DNA of 64,000 nucleotides from Uruburuella suis (GTDB taxonomy: Bacteria; Pseudomonadota; Gammaproteobacteria; Burkholderiales; Neisseriaceae): positions 1 through 64,000 of the forward strand of contig NZ_SLXE01000007.1 in the NCBI RefSeq assembly GCF_004341385.1, written 5' to 3'. Numbering within the stretch: position 1 is the first letter of the stretch; every line of letters begins with the position of its first letter. The notes below the pieces were generated by a model. It had not been told where the DNA came from, searched no databases, and saw only the letters and a list, made by a program, of their open reading frames with translations. Position numbers and translations under genes: made by a program. This document shows, in pieces, positions 50,178-58,107 of this stretch.

Positions 50178-50387
50178 GGCGGCAGGTGGGTAAGGAAATA
50201 GGCCGATTATGCGCGATTTGGCGGGCGGCGGCAAAGCTGGATTTCAGCCGCTTTCACCGATACAATCATCAGAGCGCTTGAATTGCGGCTTGTGGATAAA
50301 ATAAAGTTTTGCAGTGTGCTTTGTGCCATGATTCGAAACGGCCGCACCCACCATACCCAAAAAGCCTATAAGGCAGAGGAAACCAAC

Positions 50388-50786
50388 ATGGATAAAATTG
50401 AAAAAAGCAGCGAAGAATGGCGCGCCGAGCTGGCGCCCGATGTGTATCACATCACCCGCGAAGCGGGCACCGAGCGTCCGTTTAGCGGGCAATACAACCA
50501 TTTCGATGCGGCGGGCGATTACCATTGCGCCTGCTGCGGTGCTTTATTGTTTAAATCACAGCAAAAATTCGACAGCCATTGCGGCTGGCCGGCATTTTTC
50601 GAGCAAGCCGAGCCGCAAAGCACTTACCGCGTGCGCGATTTGAGCCACGGCATGGTGCGCGAAGAAGTGCGCTGCCGCCGCTGCGATGCGCATTTGGGGC
50701 ATGTGTTTCCCGACGGGCCCAAGCCCACCGGCGAGCGCTATTGCATCAATTCGCTGGCGATGGCATTTGAAGCCGAATCGAAATAA
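50388..50786 (+). CDS. msrB: Peptide methionine-R-sulfoxide reductase MsrB
   Basis: This 132-residue stand-alone MsrB repairs oxidised methionine. The two zinc-binding CxxC pairs are present (HCACCGALL and RCRRCDAHLGH). The motif RYCINSLAM contains the catalytic Cys, and CGWPAF is conserved. The ATG at 50388 follows GCAGAGGA. This is separate from the large PilB/MsrAB fusion of pathogenic Neisseria, and no signal peptide is present, so it should be cytoplasmic. Confidence 0.96.
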   Translation: MDKIEKSSEEWRAELAPDVYHITREAGTERPFSGQYNHFDAAGDYHCACCGALLFKSQQKFDSHCGWPAFFEQAEPQSTYRVRDLSHGMVREEVRCRRCDAHLGHVFPDGPKPTGERYCINSLAMAFEAESK

Positions 50787-50787
50787 A

Positions 50788-50833
50788 GCTTTCAGACGGC
50801 CTGAGTGTTTCCATGCAGAGGCCGTCTGAAAAC
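50788..50833 (+). terminator. Inverted DUS pair after msrB
   Basis: GCTTTCAGACGGCCTG and CAGAGGCCGTCTGAAAAC pair across a short loop just past msrB. The remaining gap to ampD (to 51187) is filled by the nested A/C elements. Confidence 0.6.
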
Positions 50834-50915
50834 ATTATGGAAATGTAGTTCAAAAAACAAAAAGGCATATTTCGGCTTTGTGGCTCAACACTGTGCCCAG
50901 CTGAAGGCCGTCTGA

Positions 50916-51166
50916 TACCAATCCAAAAAAATAACCTAACTTCGTTGTCTTGCCTTGCCGTACTATAGTGGAATGCACAAAAAAGTGATACGGCAGGTAG
51001 GTTGGGTTGTAAACCCAACAAATCCACAGGCCGTCTGAAACGTTGGGTTTATCAACCCAACCTACGCCGTTGCAAAATGTAGTTTTGTGTAACTTTTTCT
51101 TGCATTTCACTATAGTTGTACTGTCTGCGGCTCGCCGCCTTGTTAGCTTACTTTTTTGAATTAGTA
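50916..51166. repeat. Type A element, copy 6, split by a type C element
   Basis: TACCAATCCAAAAAAATAACC opens and TTTTGAATTAGTA closes it. TGA flanks both sides (50913-50915 and 51167-51169), with the left TGA inside a DUS. A full type C element interrupts it after GCCGTACTA. Confidence 0.88.
50964..51114. repeat. Type C element, copy 4, nested in type A
   Basis: TATAGTGGAATGCAC ... TTGCATTTCACTATA, 151 bases. Undisturbed A copies read GCCGTACTATCTGTACTG or GCCGTACTAGGTGTACTG at this point, while here the left flank is GCCGTAC and the right flank is GTTGTACTG with TA at both junctions. This demonstrates insertion at a TA target. Confidence 0.88.
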
Positions 51167-51187
51167 TGAAACACAGGAAACCAAACC

Positions 51188-51757
51188 ATGCACAATAGCG
51201 ATTGGCAGCAAGGCTGGTGGCAGCTTGCGCGGCGGCTCGATTCGCCCAATTTCGAGCCGCGGCCGGCGGGCGAGGCGGCATCGCTGGTGGTGCTGCACAA
51301 TATTTCGCTGCCGCCGTTTGAATACGGCAACGGCGCGGTGGAAAAATTGTTTACCAATCAAATCAATCCTGCCGAACATCCTTTTTTCAGCATTCTCACC
51401 GAATTGCGCGTGTCGAGCCATTTTCTGATCACCCGCGAAGGTGAAGCGGTGCAATTTGTGTCGTGCAACGATATGGCTTATCACGCCGGCGTGTCGGCTT
51501 TTTGCGGGCGCGAAAAATGCAATGCTTTTTCAATCGGTATCGAATTGGAAGGCTGCGATTTTGAACCTTTTAGCGATTTGCAGTATCCATGTTTGGATAA
51601 GCTGCTGCGCGCCCTGATGGCGCAATACCCGATCAGCGCCGTTTGCGGCCACCAAGATATTGCCCCCGGCCGCAAGAGCGACCCCGGCCATTTTTTCGAT
51701 TGGGCGAGGCTGGCTGCGGCCGGTTTTCCGCTGGCGCGCCCGATTGACGCGTGTTGA
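51188..51757 (+). CDS. ampD: 1,6-anhydro-N-acetylmuramyl-L-alanine amidase AmpD
   Basis: AmpD removes the peptide from cytoplasmic anhydro-muropeptides during cell wall recycling. The 189-residue protein has the zinc ligands in LVVLHNISLPP and HQDIAPGRKSDPGHFFDW, with SSHFLITREGEAVQFV and FSIGIELEG in between. There is no signal peptide. The ATG follows CACAGGAAACC. The type A element with its nested C copy ends about 20 bases upstream, so the promoter must lie inside or beyond it. Confidence 0.96.
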   Translation: MHNSDWQQGWWQLARRLDSPNFEPRPAGEAASLVVLHNISLPPFEYGNGAVEKLFTNQINPAEHPFFSILTELRVSSHFLITREGEAVQFVSCNDMAYHAGVSAFCGREKCNAFSIGIELEGCDFEPFSDLQYPCLDKLLRALMAQYPISAVCGHQDIAPGRKSDPGHFFDWARLAAAGFPLARPIDAC

Positions 51758-51905
51758 TATGGCGGCGCGATTTCAATTCAGGGCAAGGCGAAGCAAGGCC
51801 ATAGCGGTTTAAATCGCGCCACGATACTGTCATGGCGGGCAAATTTCGCTATAATCCCCCAATTAAAGCAAAATCATCCAAACCCTTTCACAGGTTGAAA
51901 CAAAT

Positions 51906-53225
51906 ATGAGCGATATCACCCTGATTATTCTGGTTTTCTGCGCCGCGGTTATCCTCGGCGTGATTGTGTACAATATGTATCAGGAAAACAAATACCGCCA
52001 GCAGGTGCGCGAGCAATTCGGCCATGCCGATAAAGATGCGCTTTTGGGCAGCAAAACCGATTTCGTGCGCGACGGCAAGCCGCTGGGCGGCGAAGCGGCT
52101 GAGGCGGCTGAGCCGGTGCGCACCAAAGATGTGTCCCGCCCCAGTCAGAAAGCCGAAGAAGCCGAAGCCATCGCTCAGCCGGCCGCGCCGCAAGCGGACA
52201 AAAATGATTTGTTTGCCGAAAAAGTGGCCGCCGCCGCTGCCGCCAAACCCGATGCCGCGATTGAAGTGGAAGAAGATGATTTTGTCGAGCCGGTGTTGCA
52301 GCCCGAAGCCGAAAAAGGCGAAGAAGCCTTTGCTTTCGAGCGCGTCGATGCGCCGGCGCCTTCGCAAACCCGCCTGCAAGGCAAGCAGAAAACGCTGCTT
52401 CATTTAAACGATCTTACCAAGCTCGAATTGCCGTGGTTCGACCCGCGCTTCGATTATATGGCCTATATCGCGCTGAGCGAAGCGCAAGAGCTGCACGCCA
52501 TTCCGCGCCTTTCTAGCCGCCACCGCTTTCAGATTGCCGGCTGCACCATGGACGACCGCTTCCAAATCGCCGAGCCGATTCCGAGCGTGTATTACCAAGG
52601 CTTTGTAATCGGCCTGCAAGCCGTGAGCCGCAACGGCTTGGCCACCACGCAAGAGCTGGAGCAATTCGGCGAGCAGGTGAATTCGTTTGCCGAAAAAATG
52701 AATGCCTCGCTTTTGCTCACCGATGTGGAAACCTTCCTCAACGTGGCGCGGCCGCTGGATGAATTGTGCGCCCGCGTCGACCAAACCATCGCCATGCATT
52801 TGGTGTCGCGCGGCAGCATCAGCGGCACGGAATTGCGCGCTGCCGTGGAAAACCTGGGCTTCGAACTGGGCGTGGACGGCGCTTTCCGCCTGCCGAATGA
52901 AGAAGGCGAGCCGCTCTTCACCTTGGTTACGCTCGACAACACCCCGTTTACCGCCAGCCTGCTTTCGAGCCAAGCCTATCGCGGCTTCAGCATGTTGTTT
53001 GACATCACCCATGTGCCCGCGGGCGAAAAGCAGTTTAACCGCTTTATGGATTTGGCCGTGAAGCTCTCCAGCACGCTGAGCCTCGATTTGGTGAACGACA
53101 AGCTGGAAGAATTGTCCACCCAATGGCTCAAAGAAGTGCGCAGCTATGTGGTGGCGCGTCAGGATGAAATGCAGAAAGTGGGCATCGAGCCCGGCGGCAG
53201 CTTGGCTGCTCGGCTGTTTTCCTGA
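51906..53225 (+). CDS. zipA: Cell division protein ZipA
   Basis: ZipA anchors FtsZ to the membrane. The 439-residue protein has one N-terminal membrane helix (residues 4-22, ITLIILVFCAAVILGVIVY). A short basic stretch, an acidic Ala/Glu/Pro-rich linker (about 60-155) and a C-terminal ZipA domain (about 285-435) follow, with MLFDITHVPAGEKQFNRFMDLA. The segment between linker and ZipA domain (about 160-270) is extra relative to E. coli. ligA follows downstream, as in E. coli. A normal hairpin terminator lies at 53247. Confidence 0.9.
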   Translation: MSDITLIILVFCAAVILGVIVYNMYQENKYRQQVREQFGHADKDALLGSKTDFVRDGKPLGGEAAEAAEPVRTKDVSRPSQKAEEAEAIAQPAAPQADKNDLFAEKVAAAAAAKPDAAIEVEEDDFVEPVLQPEAEKGEEAFAFERVDAPAPSQTRLQGKQKTLLHLNDLTKLELPWFDPRFDYMAYIALSEAQELHAIPRLSSRHRFQIAGCTMDDRFQIAEPIPSVYYQGFVIGLQAVSRNGLATTQELEQFGEQVNSFAEKMNASLLLTDVETFLNVARPLDELCARVDQTIAMHLVSRGSISGTELRAAVENLGFELGVDGAFRLPNEEGEPLFTLVTLDNTPFTASLLSSQAYRGFSMLFDITHVPAGEKQFNRFMDLAVKLSSTLSLDLVNDKLEELSTQWLKEVRSYVVARQDEMQKVGIEPGGSLAARLFS

Positions 53226-53246
53226 GTAAAATATCTGCAAAAAACC

Positions 53247-53278
53247 AAGCGGGTGCATGATAAAATGCACCCGCTTTC
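53247..53278 (+). terminator. Intrinsic terminator after zipA
   Basis: AAGCGGGTGCAT-GATAAA-ATGCACCCGCTT is a perfect 12-base-pair stem with a short T-tail. It is one of the few terminators here not made from DUS copies. Confidence 0.8.
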
Positions 53279-53381
53279 CATGGGGTCGGTATTGCGAATG
53301 AGGCAGGGCGTGGCGCAGCCGCACACGCAGTTGAAGCAGCTTCTGCCCGCTCGGCTGTGCCATACGCTTTGCGCCGGCCTG

Positions 53382-53464
53382 TATAGTGGAATGCAAGAAA
53401 AAGTGATACAAAACTATGCTCTATACTATGACGGAGTAGCTTGGGTTGATAAACCCAAGGTTTC
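53382..53464. repeat. Type C element, left half
   Basis: TATAGTGGAATGCAAG ... GTTGATAAACCCAAGGTTTC. The copy is cut by the type A insertion in its inner DUS; beyond the A element only CAGACGGCCTAAGCC remains and the right half is missing. The 510-base gap zipA-ligA also holds AT-rich sequence (53590-53670) with no gene. Confidence 0.75.
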
Positions 53465-53465
53465 A

Positions 53466-53567
53466 TACCAATCCAAAAAAATAACCTAACTTCGTTGGCT
53501 CGCCTAGCCGTACTAGGTGTACTGTCTTCGGCTCGCCGCCTTGTTAGCTTACTTTTTTGAATTGGTA
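53466..53567. repeat. Type A element, copy 7, inside the DUS of a type C copy
   Basis: TACCAATCCAAAAAAATAACC ... TTTTGAATTGGTA, flanked by TCA (53463-53465 and 53568-53570). The target was the DUS TTTCAGACGGCCT carried by the C element. Confidence 0.88.
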
Positions 53568-53689
53568 TCAGACGGCCTAAGCCTATAGAAACGGCAATTA
53601 AACATTGAAATTTTAATTAAAAAACTTATTACTTTTTAATTACTTAAATTTTACAAATGCTCAAGTTTTAATTGTCGAATCTATAAACA

Positions 53690-53730
53690 AGGCCGTCTGA
53701 AACCTTCCCCACATTTTCAGACGGCCTAAT
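53690..53730. terminator. Inverted DUS pair just before ligA
   Basis: AAGGCCGTCTGAAAC and TTTTCAGACGGCCTAA end five bases before the ligA ATG. It may end upstream transcripts, or fold in the ligA leader, where no Shine-Dalgarno is visible. Confidence 0.5.
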
Positions 53731-53735
53731 TCCAA

Positions 53736-56252
53736 ATGACAAACGACACCGCCCGCCGCATCCGCCAGCTCACCGACACGCTCAACCGCTATGCTTATGA
53801 GTATTACACGCTCGATGCGCCCAGCGTGCCCGATGCCGAATACGATATTCTGTTTCGAGAGCTCGAAGCGCTCGAAGCGGCTCATCCCGATTTGCGTCTG
53901 CCCGAAAGCCCCACCCGCCGTGTGGGCGGCGCGCCTTTGGCCGGCTTTGCCAGCGTGGTGCACGCCGTGCCCATGCTGTCGCTGAGCAATGCTTTTTCGC
54001 CGCAAAACGAGGCCGGCGCATTTGACCACAGCGAAATGCTCGCTTTTGATGAACGCGTGCGCGGCGGCTTGGCCGGGCAGCAGCCAGAATATGTGATTGA
54101 ACCGAAATTCGACGGCTTGGCCATCAGCCTGCTCTATCGAGGCGGCGTGTTGGTGCAGGCGGCCACCCGCGGCGATGGCGCCAGCGGCGAAGACGTTACC
54201 GACAATGTGCGCACCATCACCAATATTCCGCTGCGCCTGCACGGCAGCGATGTGCCCGAAACCATCGAAGTGCGCGGCGAAGTGTTGATGCTGAAAGCCG
54301 ATTTTGCCGCGCTCAATGCGCGTCAAGAAGCCGAGGGTCAAAAAGCGTTTGCCAACCCGCGCAACGCCGCCGCCGGCAGCCTGCGCCAGCTCGATTCGCG
54401 CATCACCGCCCGCCGCCGCCTGCACTTTTTTGCCTACGGCATTGCGCAGCAAAGCGGCGGTGCGGCTTTAAACACGCATTTGGATGAGCTGCATTATCTG
54501 AAAACATTGGGCTTCAGCCTGCCTGAAGGGCACTACGCCAGCTTCGGCAAGATAGGCGGCGTGTTGGCATTTTATGAGCAAATGGCGCAAAAACGCCCCG
54601 AGCTGCCTTATGAAATCGACGGCATGGTGGTGAAAGTCAACAGCTTGGCGCAGCAGGCGGCATTGGGCTTTATTTCGCGCGCGCCGCGCTGGGCGGTTGC
54701 GCACAAATTTCCTGCCGAAGAAGCACTCACCGTGGTGGAAGCCATTGATGTGCAAGTGGGGCGCACCGGCGCAGTAACGCCTGTGGCGCGCTTGCAGCCC
54801 GTGTTTGTCGGCGGTGTAACCGTGACCAACGCCACGCTGCACAACGAAGGCGAAACGCAACGCAAAGATGTGCGCGTGGCCGACACCGTGGTGGTGCGCC
54901 GCGCCGGCGATGTGATTCCCGAAGTGGTGCGGGTGGTGTTTGAGCGCCGGCCAATGCAGGCAGTTGCACCGGCGGCTTTTTCAGACGGCCTCTCGTTTGG
55001 CAAGCCTGCCGTGGGTTGTGTTGAAAAGCCCGCGCCGCAAATATCGGCACCGGCAGCCTTTCAAAGTGATTTATTCGGCCAAGCCGGGCTGGCGGGCGGC
55101 AAAGAAAGAGAAGAAAAGGCCGCAGCGCCGCAATATCCGCAATACCGCCTACCCGAGCATTGCCCGATTTGCGGCAGCCGCATCGAGCGCGAAGAAGGCG
55201 AAGCGGTGGCGCGTTGCAGCGGTGGCATGTTGTGCAAAGCCCAGCGCGCGCAAGGCCTGATCCACTTTGCTTCGCGCAAAGCCATGGACATCGACGGCTT
55301 GGGGCAGCGGCAGATTGATGCGCTGGTGGCGCAAGATTTGGTGCACCATTTTGCCGACTTATACCGCCTCAATGTGCCGCTGTTGCAGCAAATGAAAGAA
55401 AATGCCGCCGATGATAAAGAAGAAGCGCAAACCGCTTCAGACGGCCTGAAAAAAGCATCGCCCACCAAATGGGCCGAAAATATTCTCGCCGGCATCGAAG
55501 CGAGCAAACAGCCCGAGTTGGCGCGCTTTCTGTTTGCGCTGGGCATCCGCCATGTGGGCGAGCGCACCGCCAAAGTATTGGCGCAGGCTTTCGGCACGCT
55601 GGCCAATGTGCGCGCCGCGCCCGAGCCTGCGCTCGCCTGCCTGCCCGATATCGGCGGCGTGGTGGCGCATTCGGCGGCGCACTTTTTTGCCGACCCTGCC
55701 CAAGCCGCGATGATAGATGATTTGTTGGCCGCCGGTGTGGCACCGCAGCCGCAGCCGATTAGCCTGCCGCCGGCGCAATACGTGCAGCCCGCGCGCTGGC
55801 TCGCGCGCCTACCCGGCTTTAAAATCAGCGAAATCAAAGCGCAGGCATTGTGGGATTTGGCCGGCAAAAGCATAGAAGGTTTGCTGCACGACAAAGCTTT
55901 GAGCGCCGATTGGCAGCAATGGCGCGCGCAAGCGGAAAATCAGGCTTTATTGCACGCGATGCAGCAATTTTTAAGCCAAATGCCGTCTGAAAACGAACAG
56001 GCCGGCAGCAGCAATCAAAATCAAGCCGTTGCCGGCAAAACCTTTGTGCTCACCGGCACCCTGCCCACGCTCAAGCGCGACGAAGCGCAAGCCATGATAG
56101 AAGCGGCCGGCGGCAAAGTGTCGGGCAGCGTGTCGAAAAAAACCGATTATGTGGTGGCGGGCGAAGCCGCGGGCAGCAAGCTCGAAAAAGCACAGTCGCT
56201 GGGCGTGGCCGTGCTTGATGAAGCCGCATTATTGGCGCTGCTTAACGCATAG
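53736..56252 (+). CDS. ligA: NAD-dependent DNA ligase, enlarged neisserial form
   Basis: LigA seals DNA nicks using NAD. The 838-residue protein has the Ia domain, the adenylation domain with active-site K124 in EPKFDG, and GDGASGEDVTDNVRTI. The OB fold (about 330-400), a four-Cys zinc finger (HCPICGS ... RCSGGMLC), HhH repeats and a C-terminal BRCT domain (about 765-838) follow. It exceeds the usual 670 residues because of two insertions: about 405-470 before the zinc finger and about 560-580 after it. Each contains a DUS in frame encoding (F)SDGL. Similar enlargement is known in Neisseria. The start is uncertain within a few codons because no ribosome site is seen. Confidence 0.95.
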   Translation: MTNDTARRIRQLTDTLNRYAYEYYTLDAPSVPDAEYDILFRELEALEAAHPDLRLPESPTRRVGGAPLAGFASVVHAVPMLSLSNAFSPQNEAGAFDHSEMLAFDERVRGGLAGQQPEYVIEPKFDGLAISLLYRGGVLVQAATRGDGASGEDVTDNVRTITNIPLRLHGSDVPETIEVRGEVLMLKADFAALNARQEAEGQKAFANPRNAAAGSLRQLDSRITARRRLHFFAYGIAQQSGGAALNTHLDELHYLKTLGFSLPEGHYASFGKIGGVLAFYEQMAQKRPELPYEIDGMVVKVNSLAQQAALGFISRAPRWAVAHKFPAEEALTVVEAIDVQVGRTGAVTPVARLQPVFVGGVTVTNATLHNEGETQRKDVRVADTVVVRRAGDVIPEVVRVVFERRPMQAVAPAAFSDGLSFGKPAVGCVEKPAPQISAPAAFQSDLFGQAGLAGGKEREEKAAAPQYPQYRLPEHCPICGSRIEREEGEAVARCSGGMLCKAQRAQGLIHFASRKAMDIDGLGQRQIDALVAQDLVHHFADLYRLNVPLLQQMKENAADDKEEAQTASDGLKKASPTKWAENILAGIEASKQPELARFLFALGIRHVGERTAKVLAQAFGTLANVRAAPEPALACLPDIGGVVAHSAAHFFADPAQAAMIDDLLAAGVAPQPQPISLPPAQYVQPARWLARLPGFKISEIKAQALWDLAGKSIEGLLHDKALSADWQQWRAQAENQALLHAMQQFLSQMPSENEQAGSSNQNQAVAGKTFVLTGTLPTLKRDEAQAMIEAAGGKVSGSVSKKTDYVVAGEAAGSKLEKAQSLGVAVLDEAALLALLNA

Positions 56253-56411
56253 CCGTTTAAAACACTTGCAAGCCGCTTGGCAGTTTGCCTGCGAAGCCGG
56301 ATAATACGAAGGTTAAGATTGCCGATTAAAGAGCCGCCCCGCAAAGCAGCGGCCAAACTTTTCCACCCGGCCAAGGTCGGAGCCATTGAATCAAATATTT
56401 TGGAGAAACTC

Positions 56412-57284
56412 ATGAAACCCATCAAAAAAGCCGTATTCCCCGTGGCCGGCATGGGCACCCGCTTTTTGCCCGCCACCAAAGCCAGCCCCAAAGAAATGCT
56501 GCCGATTGTCGATAAGCCCTTGATTCAATACGCCGTGGAAGAGGCCGTGGAAGCCGGCTGCACCGAAATGGTGTTTGTCACCGGCCGCAACAAGCGCAGC
56601 ATTGAAGACCATTTCGACAAAGCCTATGAGCTGGAAACCGAGCTGGCGCAGCGCAATAAAGACCAATTATTGGCGCATGTGCAAGATATTCTACCGCCCG
56701 AAATCACCTGTCTTTATATCCGCCAAGCCGAAGCCTTGGGGCTGGGGCATGCCGTGTTGTGCGCCCGCGCCGCCGTAAACGACGAGCCTTTCGCCGTGAT
56801 TTTGGCCGACGACTTAATCGACTCGCCCAAAGGCGCGCTCAAGCAAATGGTGGAAGTGTATAACCAAACCGGCAACAGCGTGCTCGGTGTGGAAACCGTC
56901 GACCCCTCGCAAACCGGTTCTTACGGCATTGTGGAAGTGGAGCAGCTCAAAAGCTATCAGCGCATCATCAATATTGTGGAAAAACCCAAGCCCGAAGATG
57001 CGCCCTCCAATCTGGCTGTGGTGGGGCGCTACATCCTCACCCCGCGCATTTTCGACCTGCTCACCAACCTGCCGCGCGGTGCCGGCAACGAAATCCAGCT
57101 CACCGATGGCATCGCCCGCCTGCTCGACCACGAATTCGTGCTCGCCCACGCTTTCGACGGCATCCGCTACGATTGCGGCAGCAAGCTGGGCTACCTCGAA
57201 GCCACCCTTGCTTTCGGTCTTAACCACCCTGAAACCGGCGCCGAATTCCGCACCTTATTAAAGCAATACGCCGACAAGTTTTAA
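56412..57284 (+). CDS. galU: UTP-glucose-1-phosphate uridylyltransferase
   Basis: GalU makes UDP-glucose for surface polysaccharides and LOS. The 290-residue protein starts MKPIKKAVFPVAGMGTRFLPATKASPKEMLP, containing the nucleotide-binding GxGTRFLPxTK motif. Conserved IQYAVEEAVEAG, LADDLID and IRYDCGSKLGYLEA follow. GGAGAAACTC precedes the ATG; an open frame upstream lacks similarity. A DUS terminator follows, then about 820 bases of nested mobile elements before pabB. Confidence 0.97.
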   Translation: MKPIKKAVFPVAGMGTRFLPATKASPKEMLPIVDKPLIQYAVEEAVEAGCTEMVFVTGRNKRSIEDHFDKAYELETELAQRNKDQLLAHVQDILPPEITCLYIRQAEALGLGHAVLCARAAVNDEPFAVILADDLIDSPKGALKQMVEVYNQTGNSVLGVETVDPSQTGSYGIVEVEQLKSYQRIINIVEKPKPEDAPSNLAVVGRYILTPRIFDLLTNLPRGAGNEIQLTDGIARLLDHEFVLAHAFDGIRYDCGSKLGYLEATLAFGLNHPETGAEFRTLLKQYADKF

Positions 57285-57302
57285 AAACAAAGCAGGCAAT
57301 CA

Positions 57303-57336
57303 AAGGCCGTCTGAACAAAGTTTCAGACGGCCTTTC
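57303..57336 (+). terminator. Inverted DUS pair after galU
   Basis: AAAGGCCGTCTGAAC and AGTTTCAGACGGCCTTTCC lie 19 bases past the stop. Confidence 0.75.
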
Positions 57337-57422
57337 CTTTTTCAACACATAGTGGAGCGCATAAAAAAGTGACACAGCAGGTAGGTTGGGTTGAAAACCC
57401 AACAAGCGGACAAGCTGTCTGA

Positions 57423-57611
57423 TACCCATTCAAAAAATAATATACAAACAGGCAGCCTGTAGGTCGGATTCTCGAATCCGACACTTGTTCGCAGAACAAG
57501 GCTCTCATATCGCTTTGGCCGTTGGCCAAACGTCGGATTCAAGAATCCGACCTACACGGATAATGTTGCCGAACTGCTTTTATTTTGTAAGGTTATTTTT
57601 TTGAATTGGTA
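57423..57611. repeat. Type B element, copy 3
   Basis: TACCCATTCAAAAAATAATA ... TTGAATTGGTA, with TGA (57420-57422) at its left in a decayed DUS (CTGTCTGA). It is nearly identical to copy 4, which begins five bases later. Confidence 0.87.
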
Positions 57612-57616
57612 TCAGA

Positions 57617-57805
57617 TACCCATTCAAAAAATAATATACAAACAGGCAGCCTGTAGGTCGGATTCTCGAATCCGACACTTGTTCGCAGAACAAGGCTCTC
57701 ATATCGCTTTGGCCTTGCGGCCAAATGTCGGATTCAAGAATCCGACCTACGCGGATGATGCAGCCGAACTGCTTTTATTTTGTAAGGTTATTTTTCGGAT
57801 TGGTA
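57617..57805. repeat. Type B element, copy 4, in tandem with copy 3
   Basis: TACCCATTCAAAAAATAATA ... TTCGGATTGGTA, with TGA (57806-57808) at its right, pairing with the TGA left of copy 3. The two copies share one outer duplication, so a tandem duplication after a single insertion is likely. Confidence 0.85.
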
Positions 57806-57862
57806 TGAAACGTTGGGTTTGTCAACCCAACCTACGCCGTTGTCGCATGCAGTTTCGCATAA

Positions 57863-57964
57863 TACCAATCCAAAAAAATAACCTAACTTCGTTGTCTCGC
57901 CTTGCCGTACTATCTGTACTGTCTGCAGCTCGCCGCCTTGTTAGCTTACTTTTTTGAATTGGTA
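57863..57964. repeat. Type A element, copy 8
   Basis: TACCAATCCAAAAAAATAACC ... TTTTGAATTGGTA, flanked by TAA (57860-57862 and 57965-57967). It lies within the right arm of a type C element. Confidence 0.88.
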
Positions 57965-58007
57965 TAACTTTTTCTTGCATTTCACTATAGCACACAACAG
58001 CTGATGC

Positions 58008-58039
58008 GCAGGTACGATTAGCGCAGCGTAATCATACGC
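58008..58039. repeat. Isolated REP-like palindrome of the GGTACGATTA family
   Basis: GCAGGTACGATTAGCGC then AGCGTAATCATACGC resembles the four palindromes beside the RAYT gene at 63071-63412. It is a single, slightly decayed copy about 5.4 kb from the transposase. Confidence 0.65.
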
Positions 58040-58107
58040 ACGAATCGCATCCCCGCTACCCGAAACCCCACCACAGCGCCAGCATACGCGCTTGTGAAAA
58101 GCCGCAC

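Larger units (their letters stand above)
57348..57989. repeat. Type C element interrupted by two B and one A elements
   Basis: The left end CATAGTGGAGCGCAT and right end CTTGCATTTCACTATA belong to one type C copy. Its parts are 57348-57422, 57806-57862 and 57965-57989. Removing the insertions with one copy of each duplication rebuilds a continuous C of normal order. This accounts for nearly all of the galU-pabB gap; no gene is seen. Confidence 0.82.

Noticed and set aside
57420..57808. CRISPR-like tandem repeat
   Set aside because: Two near-identical 189-base units with internal palindromes are tandem type B elements. There are no short regular repeats with unique spacers and no cas genes.
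57601..57957. Open frame of 118 codons on the plus strand
   Set aside because: It is made entirely of type A, B and C element sequence and recurs wherever these elements lie in the same order. No protein is expected.
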